Assembly: GCA_025356695.1 (NCBI GenBank)
Contig: JANXSE010000025.1
Coordinates: forward strand, 1-53,498
Direction of reading: 5' to 3'
From: Betaproteobacteria bacterium
GTDB taxonomy: Bacteria; Pseudomonadota; Gammaproteobacteria; Burkholderiales; SG8-41
Length of the DNA: 53,498 nt
The position numbers and the translations under genes are program-made. Within the stretch, counting starts at the first letter, position 1. Each line of letters opens with the position of its first letter. Positions 25,518 to 32,309 of this stretch are shown piece after piece. The notes beneath the pieces were generated by a model. It worked only from the letters and a program-made list of their open reading frames with translations, had not been told where the DNA came from and ran no database searches.

Positions 25518-26558
25518 TTGGATATCCGGCTCGAACAATTGACACGCATCGCCGCAGTGACCCTGCTGGTGCTGGGCTGTTTGCTGGTGCTGCAGCCTTT
25601 CGTCACCGCGCTGATGGTTGCCGCGATCGTCTGCTTTTCGACCTGGCCGGTCTATGACTGGCTGGTGCGGCGGCTGGGTGGGCGCCGCGCTCTCGCGGCG
25701 CTGGCGATGACACTTTTGCTCGTGCTGGTGATTGTGCTGCCGGTGGCGTTGTTGGCGCTGACGCTGGCCGATACGGCGACACCGGCGATCGATTGGCTGC
25801 GCGATACTTTTGCGCACGGCATGCCGTTGCCGCCCGACTGGGTGCGGGACCTGCCGCTGGCCGGCGAGAGCCTGGATACCACGTGGCGCGAACTCGCCGC
25901 CAACAAGGAGAAGCTTGCCGAGTTGATCAAGAGAATCGCGCCGCCGGTGCAGCAGGGTCTGTTCAAATCAGGGCTGCTGCTCGGTGAAGGCGTCATTCAG
26001 CTGAGTCTGGCGGCGTTCATTGCGTTTTTTCTGTATCGCGATGGTGAAGTGCTGGTCAATGCGACGCGCGAGGCGATGAAACGGCTCGCCGGCGAACTGG
26101 CGCCGGGCCTGCTGGTGACGGTCGGTGGCACGGTGCAGGGCGTGGTCTACGGACTGGTCGGCACCGCCATCGCGCAGGGCATTGTTGCCGTGATTGGTTT
26201 TGCCATTGCCGGCGTGCCGGGTGCACTGCTGCTGGGCTTTCTCACCTTCATGCTGTCGATGGTACCGATTGGCCCGCCGTTGATCTGGGGCGGGGCCACG
26301 GCCTGGCTCGCGTATCAGGAGCAGCCGGGCTGGGCGGTCTTCATGGCGGTCTACGGTTTTGTCGTCATCAGCGGCATCGACAACGTGATCAAGCCGCTCT
26401 TGATCAGCCGCGGCAGCAGCCTGGGGTTCGCGCTGGTCTTTCTTGGCGTGATGGGGGGCGTCTTCGCGTTCGGCTTCGTCGGCATATTTCTCGGGCCGAC
26501 GCTGCTGGCGGTCGGGCTCTCGGTGCTCGACGAGTGGCTCAAACCGCGCCCGCTCTGA
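25518..26558 (+). CDS. AI-2E-family transporter (PerM/YdiK type)
   Basis: A 346-aa integral membrane protein of the AI-2E/UPF0118 family; members have been linked to export of autoinducer-2 and to Na+/H+ exchange. The TTG at 25518 is chosen because GGAGA sits 7 nt ahead of it, while the frame's first ATG at 25470 has no ribosome-binding site. About eight helices are visible: two pairs at the N-terminus, a long soluble loop (about 95-140, with the RDLPLAGESL segment), and a C-terminal block with the family motif GIDNVIKPLLISRGSSL and a final LGPTLLAVGLSVLDEW. Confidence 0.93.
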   Translation: MDIRLEQLTRIAAVTLLVLGCLLVLQPFVTALMVAAIVCFSTWPVYDWLVRRLGGRRALAALAMTLLLVLVIVLPVALLALTLADTATPAIDWLRDTFAHGMPLPPDWVRDLPLAGESLDTTWRELAANKEKLAELIKRIAPPVQQGLFKSGLLLGEGVIQLSLAAFIAFFLYRDGEVLVNATREAMKRLAGELAPGLLVTVGGTVQGVVYGLVGTAIAQGIVAVIGFAIAGVPGALLLGFLTFMLSMVPIGPPLIWGGATAWLAYQEQPGWAVFMAVYGFVVISGIDNVIKPLLISRGSSLGFALVFLGVMGGVFAFGFVGIFLGPTLLAVGLSVLDEWLKPRPL

Positions 26559-26577
26559 ACTGCGGCGGCAGTAAAAA

Positions 26578-27306
26578 TCAAATTTTCGGCAGCAACTGCC
26601 AGCAGTTGTTGAGCAAACCCTCGATCGGCTGGAAATTGGTTTTGTACGCCATCTTGCGGCTTTGCGCGATCCAGTAGCCCAGATAGAGATACGGCAGTCC
26701 CAGCGCGCGGCAGCGCTCGATCTGCCAGAGAATGTTGTAGGTGCCGAAACTGGCGCTAGCCGTGTCCGGGTCGAAAAATGTGTAGACCGACGACAGGCCG
26801 TCCTGCAGTTCGTCGACGATACTGACCATGCGCAGCTCGCCGTCTTCACGGAACTCGACCAGCCGCGAATCGACATTGCTCTGCAGAAGAAAGTGACGGT
26901 ACTGTTCGCGACTGTCCTGGTCCATGCCGCCGCCGGCGTGGCGTGCCGCCTGATAACGCAGATACAGGGCGTAGTGTTCGGCGCTGTATTTGAGATCGAG
27001 AATGTTGGACACCAGCGCGGCGTGTTTTTTTCGGATGCGGCGCTGCGTGCGGTTCGCTTCGAATTCGGCGGTGACAATACGCACCGGCACGCAGGCACGG
27101 CAGTGGTCGCAATACGGGCGGTAGGTGAAGGCGCCGCTGCGGCGAAAGCCGGCCTGCACCAGTTCGCCATAGACCGGGCTGTCGATGAGGTGGCTGGGCG
27201 TGGCCACTTGCGAGCGCGCCATGCGTTCCGGCAGATAGCTGCACGGATACGGCGCCGTCGCATAAAACTGCAGCACCGACAGGAAATTGTCGTTAAGCGA
27301 GGTCAT
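26578..27306 (-). CDS. bpt: Aspartate/glutamate leucyltransferase
   Basis: A 242-aa bacterial ATE1-like transferase (Bpt) of the N-end rule, which moves leucine from Leu-tRNA to proteins starting with Asp or Glu. The N-terminal half has [14 protein letters not shown] and the Cys-rich [12 protein letters not shown], both hallmarks of the ATE family. The C-terminal GNAT-like half has [17 protein letters not shown] and [14 protein letters not shown]. It overlaps the 3' end of aat by 14 bp, so the two N-degron transferases are translated from one mRNA and would feed substrates to ClpS-ClpAP. Confidence 0.96.
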   Translation of the reverse strand: MTSLNDNFLSVLQFYATAPYPCSYLPERMARSQVATPSHLIDSPVYGELVQAGFRRSGAFTYRPYCDHCRACVPVRIVTAEFEANRTQRRIRKKHAALVSNILDLKYSAEHYALYLRYQAARHAGGGMDQDSREQYRHFLLQSNVDSRLVEFREDGELRMVSIVDELQDGLSSVYTFFDPDTASASFGTYNILWQIERCRALGLPYLYLGYWIAQSRKMAYKTNFQPIEGLLNNCWQLLPKI

Positions 27307-27988
27307 GGTTGAGCACCCAGGCTCCGGAAATTGGCGGGTAGTTTACCAATTCGCCGAGTTTTCGCATAAACGCCGTGCGCGGGATTGCGCGGCCCCCCAT
27401 CCGTTCGAGATGCGCCGTATGCATCTGGCAGTCGATCAGTTCGAAGTCCCAGCGCTGCAGTTGGCGCGCCAGATGCACCAATGCGATCTTCGAGGCGTCG
27501 GGCACACGCGTGAACATCGACTCGCCGTAGAACATGCGGCCGATGGCCACGCCGTAGAGCCCGCCGGCGAGTTCGCCGTCGATCCAGGTTTCGATCGAAT
27601 GCGCGATGCCGCGCCGGTGCAGCGTGTGATATGCCTTGATCATGGCGTCGCTGATCCAGGTGCCGCGCTGGTTCGCGCGCGGTTCGGCGCAGGACTGCAT
27701 GACCTCGCGAAACGCGCTGTCCGCGCGCACTTCAAAGGCGCGGTTGCGCAGTACTTTGGCGAGCGAGCGCGTGACTTTGATTTCCGCCGGCACCAGCACC
27801 ATGCGCGGGTCGGGGCTCCACCACAGGATCGGCTCGCCGTCGCTGAACCACGGAAAGATGCCCTGGCGGTAGGCCTCGATCAGGCGTTCGGCGCTGAGGT
27901 CGCCGCCCGCGGCGAGCAGGCCGTTGGGTTCGGCCAGCGCCGATTGCACGGGCGGGAAAGGCTCATTGGATTGCAACCAGCGGATCAT
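27293..27988 (-). CDS. aat: Leucyl/phenylalanyl-tRNA-protein transferase
   Basis: A 231-aa transferase that adds Leu or Phe to proteins with N-terminal Arg or Lys. Signature segments are [20 protein letters not shown] (residues 23-42), [20 protein letters not shown], and later [20 protein letters not shown], with the final [16 protein letters not shown]. The length matches the E. coli enzyme (234 aa). It is the first gene of the aat-bpt operon. Confidence 0.97.
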   Translation of the reverse strand: MIRWLQSNEPFPPVQSALAEPNGLLAAGGDLSAERLIEAYRQGIFPWFSDGEPILWWSPDPRMVLVPAEIKVTRSLAKVLRNRAFEVRADSAFREVMQSCAEPRANQRGTWISDAMIKAYHTLHRRGIAHSIETWIDGELAGGLYGVAIGRMFYGESMFTRVPDASKIALVHLARQLQRWDFELIDCQMHTAHLERMGGRAIPRTAFMRKLGELVNYPPISGAWVLNHDLA

Positions 27989-28048
27989 GGAGCGCCATTC
28001 TACGGTCGTTACGACCGCGCGTGGCGATGATCCTGCCGGGGCGCCTGC

Positions 28049-28816
28049 TCAGGCGGGGCGGTCGCTGTTGCGCAGACGCGCGGCGTCGCGGATGACGATC
28101 TGGCGGCCGTTGACGTTGATGGCGCCGGCGCTGATCAGTTCGTGCAGTGTGCGCGAGAAATATTCCGGCGTCACCGACAGTCGCGAGGCGATGATGCTTT
28201 TTTTCGCCGGCAGCAACACTGCGAGTGTGGCGGCAGGTCCCGCCGTCGCGCTGGCGAGCAGATAATTGACGATGCGTTCGCGGCCCGATTGCAGCGAAAC
28301 CGACTCAAGATCGATGGCGAATTTGCGCGCCTGCTGTGCGGCGATGTTGGCCAGTGCCAGCGCCAGCGATACATCCTTGCCGGCGCGGTCGAGCAGGGCG
28401 TCGCGCGCGAGCAGCACGACCGTGCTGTCGACCAGCGCTTCGGCGCTGGCAAAAGTCTCGATGCCGAGCAGTGCGGCGGAGAGTCCGATCACGTCGCCGG
28501 CTTCGGCGAGGCGGATGACCTTGTGGCCGGCCTCCGGATTGCCGACGCTCAACATGATGCGGCCGCTGGCCACGATGTAAAGCCCCTGGCAATGTGCGGC
28601 CACGCCGAAGAGGCGTTCGCCGCGGGCGATATCAAGGCGGGTAGCGCTGCCGGCAAGGCGTGCAAGCACGGCCGGCGCCAATTCGCTCAGCGCAGTGACA
28701 CTGCGCAGGGCGGTGGTTATTTCGCGGTCCTGTGATGCCGCTTTGGGCCGGACATTCATCGCCGGCCTCGCGTCATGTATTGCCAGGTGGTTGTCGCGCA
28801 TATTCATGCCGTTCAT
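28049..28816 (-). CDS. Crp/Fnr-family transcriptional regulator without Fe-S cysteines
   Basis: A 255-aa Crp-superfamily regulator. A cyclic-nucleotide-binding-like beta-roll occupies about residues 40-150 (GERLFGVAAHCQGLYIVASG), a long dimer helix follows, and the winged HTH is at about 195-245 with KKSIIASRLSVTPEYFSRTL as the recognition segment. It has a single cysteine, so it cannot hold an Fnr-type cluster; it could sense NO via haem (Dnr-like) or another ligand. Three in-frame ATGs (28816, 28807, 28801) compete as the start. An Fnr box lies 53 bp ahead, so the four-Cys Fnr at 35078 probably activates it, creating a cascade. Confidence 0.93.
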   Translation of the reverse strand: MNGMNMRDNHLAIHDARPAMNVRPKAASQDREITTALRSVTALSELAPAVLARLAGSATRLDIARGERLFGVAAHCQGLYIVASGRIMLSVGNPEAGHKVIRLAEAGDVIGLSAALLGIETFASAEALVDSTVVLLARDALLDRAGKDVSLALALANIAAQQARKFAIDLESVSLQSGRERIVNYLLASATAGPAATLAVLLPAKKSIIASRLSVTPEYFSRTLHELISAGAINVNGRQIVIRDAARLRNSDRPA

Positions 28817-28868
28817 CCGGAAATCTTCATATTGAGAGCAAGTAAACCGTTATTTGCCCGGTCGGCCG

Positions 28869-28882
28869 TTGATATGGATCAA
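28869..28882 (-). promoter_or_regulatory. Fnr box upstream of the Crp/Fnr-family gene
   Basis: TTGAT-ATGG-ATCAA is a perfect match to the Fnr consensus TTGAT-N4-ATCAA. Centred at 28875.5, a class II position (-41.5) puts the start near 28834; the hexamer TTTACT at 28846-28841 on the minus strand is a fair -10. Confidence 0.8.
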
Positions 28883-28914
28883 AGTGTTATAGGGTTCCCG
28901 GCATCGGCCGGCGG

Positions 28915-30123
28915 TCAGGCCGCGGCCTCCGCCGCGGTTTCCGGCATGCTGCCGGTCAACAGGTAGTCGATCAGTTCGGCGACCGGGCGGATCGCCTGGC
29001 CAAAGGGCAGGCCTTCGCTGCCGCGGAAAAACAGGCCCTTCGAGACATCGCCCTTGAGGGCGTAAGCCAGCCGCGTGTCGATGCAAAATTGGCCTGACGA
29101 CGCATGCCCGTCGCGCAGTCCGCAGACGGTCAGACAATTGAGCCCGGGCACGCAGCGCCTTTGATCGGCCTTGGCGTTCGATTGCAGGGCTTTTTCGCGG
29201 CGCAGGTAGCGTTTGAGCCAGGGTGTGAGAACAGCACGTGCGGGCAGTCCGGCTACGCTCATGAATTCGACGATGTCTTCGCGCTGCGCCTGCGCCAGCA
29301 CCGTTTTGAAATTCGCATGTGCATCGCCTTCCTCGGTGACGGCGAACGGCGTGCCGACTTGCACGGCGGCGGCGCCCAGTGCCAGCAACTGGCAAAGGGC
29401 CTCGTGCGTATTGACGCCGCCGGCGGCGATTAATGGAATGCGTTCGCGCTCGATGCCGAGCTCGCGCATCAGCGCGAATATGCCTTCAAGGACGGGTTCG
29501 AAGTCATAGCGCGGATGGTTGATTTCCTCTGGGCGCGTCGCGCCGAGGTGGCCGCCGGCGTAACGTGGATGTTCGATCACGATCGCGTCGGGCAGGCGGT
29601 TCTTGCGCAGCCATTTCTTCAGCACAATGGCGGTGCCGCGGACATCCGACAAAATCGGCAGCAGGGCGATGTCGGGGAAATTGCGCGTCATGTCGGGCAG
29701 ATCGAGCGGCAGGCCGGCACCCATCACGATGGCGTGCGCGCCGCTCTCGCAGCACTGGCGCACTTGGGCGGCGTGGTCAGCCACTGCTTTCATGACATTC
29801 ACGGCCACCGCACCGCGTCCGCCGGCCAGTTTCAGGGCGGCGCGAATTTCCCGGTCGAGCGCGACCAGGTTTGCCGCGTTGAGCGCTGCGCGGTCAGTCG
29901 ATCCGGCGGTGCGTTCCAGCAAATCGGGGTGATGATGGCGCAGATCGACGCTGGATATGGTGCCGAGCGCACCCAGCGCGGCGACGCTGCCGGCGAGACG
30001 ATGGGCCGATACGCCGATGCCCATGCCGCCTTGCACCACCGGCAGCAGTGCGCGGCCGCGCAGCATCCAGCGCCGTGCGCTGGTTTGGTCCGTGTTGATC
30101 ACCGTGGTGGCCGGCGTACTCAT
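28915..30123 (-). CDS. Nitronate monooxygenase-like FMN protein
   Basis: A 402-aa TIM-barrel flavoprotein of the nitronate monooxygenase/2-nitropropane dioxygenase family. The ATG at 30123 (MSTPATTVINTDQ) is used; a frame open to 30714 is antisense-free but lies within the upstream radical SAM gene in another frame. FMN-binding features are VVQGGMGIGVSA (about 27-38), HAIVMGAGLPLDLP, the EHPRYAGGHLGA loop, LIAAGGVNTHEAL and GAAAVQVGTPFAVTEE. The C-terminus adds a region with four cysteines (CVPGLNCLTVCG then QFCIDTRLAYALKGD) that is not part of the barrel and may bind metal. It starts 13 bp after the radical SAM gene, whose stop overlaps its AAGG ribosome-binding site. Confidence 0.93.
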   Translation of the reverse strand: MSTPATTVINTDQTSARRWMLRGRALLPVVQGGMGIGVSAHRLAGSVAALGALGTISSVDLRHHHPDLLERTAGSTDRAALNAANLVALDREIRAALKLAGGRGAVAVNVMKAVADHAAQVRQCCESGAHAIVMGAGLPLDLPDMTRNFPDIALLPILSDVRGTAIVLKKWLRKNRLPDAIVIEHPRYAGGHLGATRPEEINHPRYDFEPVLEGIFALMRELGIERERIPLIAAGGVNTHEALCQLLALGAAAVQVGTPFAVTEEGDAHANFKTVLAQAQREDIVEFMSVAGLPARAVLTPWLKRYLRREKALQSNAKADQRRCVPGLNCLTVCGLRDGHASSGQFCIDTRLAYALKGDVSKGLFFRGSEGLPFGQAIRPVAELIDYLLTGSMPETAAEAAA

Positions 30124-30136
30124 GCAGACCGGCGCC

Positions 30137-31093
30137 TTAACCGTAGGCGATACAGTTCTCGCACACGGTGCCGCGGACATCCTTGCGCAGATGCGCGGCG
30201 CGCAGTTTGACGAACCCCTCGGAATTCCATGCGTCCATGAACGAGACTTTATTGAGGTCCCCCATGGTCCAGTTGGCCGTCGCGTCGAAGCAGCATGCGG
30301 AGAGCTTGCCCTCGGCGGTGACATGGCCCTCGGTGAAGGCCGACCAGCAGGGCAGCGGTTCGCGCAACGCGCCGATGCGGCCCTGGTTGCCGGCGGTCGG
30401 CCGGTAGCCGAGTTCGCTTTCGCGTTGCGTGGCGAACGCGCCCATCGAGTACAGCGGTAGCCAGTAATGCTGGTCGACGTAGGGCAGCACCTGTTCTTTG
30501 AGCAGGGCCTCCATCTTGGTCTGTTGTTCGCCGTCATAGCGGATCGACGAAGCGTAAAGACCGGTCTTGTAATTTTTTTCCCGGCGCAGTTCCCATGCCG
30601 AGCGGATGTTGGCAAGCGCGTGACGGAACAGGCGGCCGGCCACCCCCATGATTTTTTCGAACTGTTCCTCGTCGGCGGCGTTGACCGACCACTTGAGTGA
30701 ATCGAGCCCCGCACTCATGCATTCATCAAGCGCTTCAGGAAAGGCCATCGATGCGTTCGACGTCAGAAAGACGTACGGCATCTGCAGTTCGCTCTTGAGG
30801 TAACGGATGCAATCGACCAGCAGGCGCGGATTCATGAAGGATTCGCCGAGATAAAACACGCCGATCTCCTCGACGCCGGCGTCGCGCATCTCGCGCGTAA
30901 CGCGTTTGAAGAGGCCGAAGTCCATGTCCCATTTCGGCTGCACTTCGCGCGTGCGCAGCGCGCAAAAACCGCAGCGGTAGTTGCAGCGCGGCGAGATTTC
31001 GATTTTCACGGCCTTCGGCGCCGGCAGCGAGGCCTGCTGGTATTGCGCCGGTATGCGCGTGACGTTGTCGATGCGGTCGGTAATGGTTGTCAT
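30137..31093 (-). CDS. Radical SAM protein with SPASM-like C-terminal cluster
   Basis: A 318-aa radical SAM enzyme. The SAM-cleaving cluster motif C-x3-C-x2-C is CNYRCGFC (Cys 37, 41, 44), within KIEISPRCNYRCGFCALR. A glycine-rich GVFYLGESFMNP strand follows. The last 75 residues carry a SPASM-type set of cysteines (CWSAF, ACCFD, and a terminal CENC), so a second Fe-S cluster is likely. SPASM proteins modify peptides or proteins, but no precursor peptide is visible nearby. The ATG at 31093 suits the predicted Fnr-dependent transcript; the ATG at 31114 would leave a leader of only about 11 nt. It is the first gene of an operon with the nitronate monooxygenase-like gene. Confidence 0.93.
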   Translation of the reverse strand: MTTITDRIDNVTRIPAQYQQASLPAPKAVKIEISPRCNYRCGFCALRTREVQPKWDMDFGLFKRVTREMRDAGVEEIGVFYLGESFMNPRLLVDCIRYLKSELQMPYVFLTSNASMAFPEALDECMSAGLDSLKWSVNAADEEQFEKIMGVAGRLFRHALANIRSAWELRREKNYKTGLYASSIRYDGEQQTKMEALLKEQVLPYVDQHYWLPLYSMGAFATQRESELGYRPTAGNQGRIGALREPLPCWSAFTEGHVTAEGKLSACCFDATANWTMGDLNKVSFMDAWNSEGFVKLRAAHLRKDVRGTVCENCIAYG

Positions 31094-31159
31094 GAATTCG
31101 CTTTTTTCTTGCATATGATTAAACCCGCTCCACCTTATGTTGAAGAGGGCTTGAATTCA

Positions 31160-31173
31160 TTGATTTGGATCAA
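31160..31173 (-). promoter_or_regulatory. Fnr box for the radical SAM operon
   Basis: TTGAT-TTGG-ATCAA is a perfect Fnr site centred at 31166.5. At -41.5 it predicts a start near 31125 on the minus strand, with CATAAG (31139-31134) as -10, reading into the radical SAM/nitronate monooxygenase operon. Confidence 0.82.
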
Positions 31174-31235
31174 ACGCGGCAGATGTGGCGGCGCCGCGTG
31201 GCTGGTTGCGGCGGACGGGCCAAACAGCGGTTCTC

Positions 31236-31249
31236 TTGACCGAGATCAA
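31236..31249 (+). promoter_or_regulatory. Fnr box for the universal stress protein genes
   Basis: TTGAC-CGAG-ATCAA has one mismatch to consensus. It is centred at 31242.5, and a -41.5 geometry predicts +1 near 31284 with TAAGAT at 31271-31276 as an exactly placed -10. The first stress-protein ATG is at 31353. Confidence 0.8.
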
Positions 31250-31352
31250 ATCCCATTCGAAGCGCGCGCATAAGATGTCATTAAAGGTTAGCGGTAATGC
31301 CGCCGGCACCGGCTCGGATTCTATCCGGCGGATTTTTAAAGGAGCGACGATC

Positions 31353-31796
31353 ATGTTCAAACATATTCTGATTCCGACCGACGGTTCGCCGGTCGCCGCC
31401 AAGGCGGTCAAGGCAGGCCTTGAACTGGCCAGGGAAATCGGCGCAACGGTCACCGCTTATTACGGACTCGATCCGATGCCGGCGCCGTACTACGGCGACG
31501 GTTACACTGTCGACGCGCGCACCATAACCGACATCGAGCGCAGTGCGCGCGCCACCGGCGAGAAAGTGCTGGCGAAAATCGAACAGACGGCAAAGGCGGC
31601 CGGCGTGCCTTTCAACGCGTTGATTACCAAGCCGGCCACGCCTTACGATGGCATTATCGCCGCCGCCAGGAAATGCAAATGCGACGTGATCTTCATGGCG
31701 TCGCACGGCCGCCGCGGCATTGCCGGGCTGGTGCTGGGCAGCGTGACCAACAAGGTGCTGTCGCACTCGAAGATCCCGGTTCTGGTCTATCGATGA
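31353..31796 (+). CDS. Universal stress protein (UspA family), ATP-binding type
   Basis: A 147-aa single-domain UspA protein. The start at 31353 has GGAG 8 nt ahead; the longer open frame to 31185 has no signal. The fold markers are MFKHILIPTDGSP at the first strand and a C-terminal ASHGRRGIAGLVLGSVTNKV, equivalent to the G-2x-G-9x-G-S ATP-binding loop with the first Gly replaced by Ala. It would be induced when oxygen is low from the Fnr box at 31236-31249. It is followed by a second Usp gene in the same direction. Confidence 0.95.
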   Translation: MFKHILIPTDGSPVAAKAVKAGLELAREIGATVTAYYGLDPMPAPYYGDGYTVDARTITDIERSARATGEKVLAKIEQTAKAAGVPFNALITKPATPYDGIIAAARKCKCDVIFMASHGRRGIAGLVLGSVTNKVLSHSKIPVLVYR

Positions 31797-31866
31797 TGCG
31801 ACGGAGTTTTTTGAAGACCGGAGCATGTCCGGATCCGCAACAAAACGAACGAAAGGAAATGCGGTC

Positions 31867-32295
31867 ATGAAGATACTGATTGCGGTTGACGGTTCGGCGC
31901 ACTCGCTGGATGCAGCCCGTTACGTCATCGAGCACGCCGCGTGGTATCGCGACAAGCCCGAGTGCGAACTTGTCGTCGTGCACGCGCCACTGCCGCATCT
32001 GCCGCGCATGGGCCTGGTGGTCAGCAGCGAACAGGTCCAGCATTATTATCAGGAGGAAGGCGCCAAAGCCCTTGCCGGTGCCAAGCGTCTGCTGGACGCA
32101 TCGGGGCTGACTTACCGCGAACACATCATGGTCGGGCCGGTCGCCGAGTCGATTGTGCAGCAGGCCAATACCTTGGCCTGTGACATGATCGTGCTGGCGA
32201 CGCGCGGCATGGGCGCGGCGGCCAACATGCTGCTGGGCTCAGTGGCCACGCGGGTGCTGCATCTGTCGGCCGTGCCGGTGATGCTCGTCAAGTAG
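31867..32295 (+). CDS. Universal stress protein (UspA family), second copy
   Basis: A 142-aa UspA-family protein starting MKILIAVDGSAHSLDAARY after an AAAGGAAA ribosome-binding site. The nucleotide loop ATRGMGAAANMLLGSVATRV has the G-9x-G-S pattern. It is only moderately similar to the Usp 70 bp upstream, so the pair is old. Both probably share the Fnr-controlled promoter. It is convergent with the acyl-CoA ligase/GNAT gene, 14 bp away. Confidence 0.95.
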   Translation: MKILIAVDGSAHSLDAARYVIEHAAWYRDKPECELVVVHAPLPHLPRMGLVVSSEQVQHYYQEEGAKALAGAKRLLDASGLTYREHIMVGPVAESIVQQANTLACDMIVLATRGMGAAANMLLGSVATRVLHLSAVPVMLVK

Positions 32296-32309
32296 CCTTT
32301 AGAGGCGCC

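Noticed and set aside
30124..30714. N-terminal extension of the nitronate monooxygenase-like frame
   Set aside because: It overlaps the radical SAM gene in another frame, is Arg/Ser/Pro rich, and the conserved barrel starts only after the ATG at 30123.
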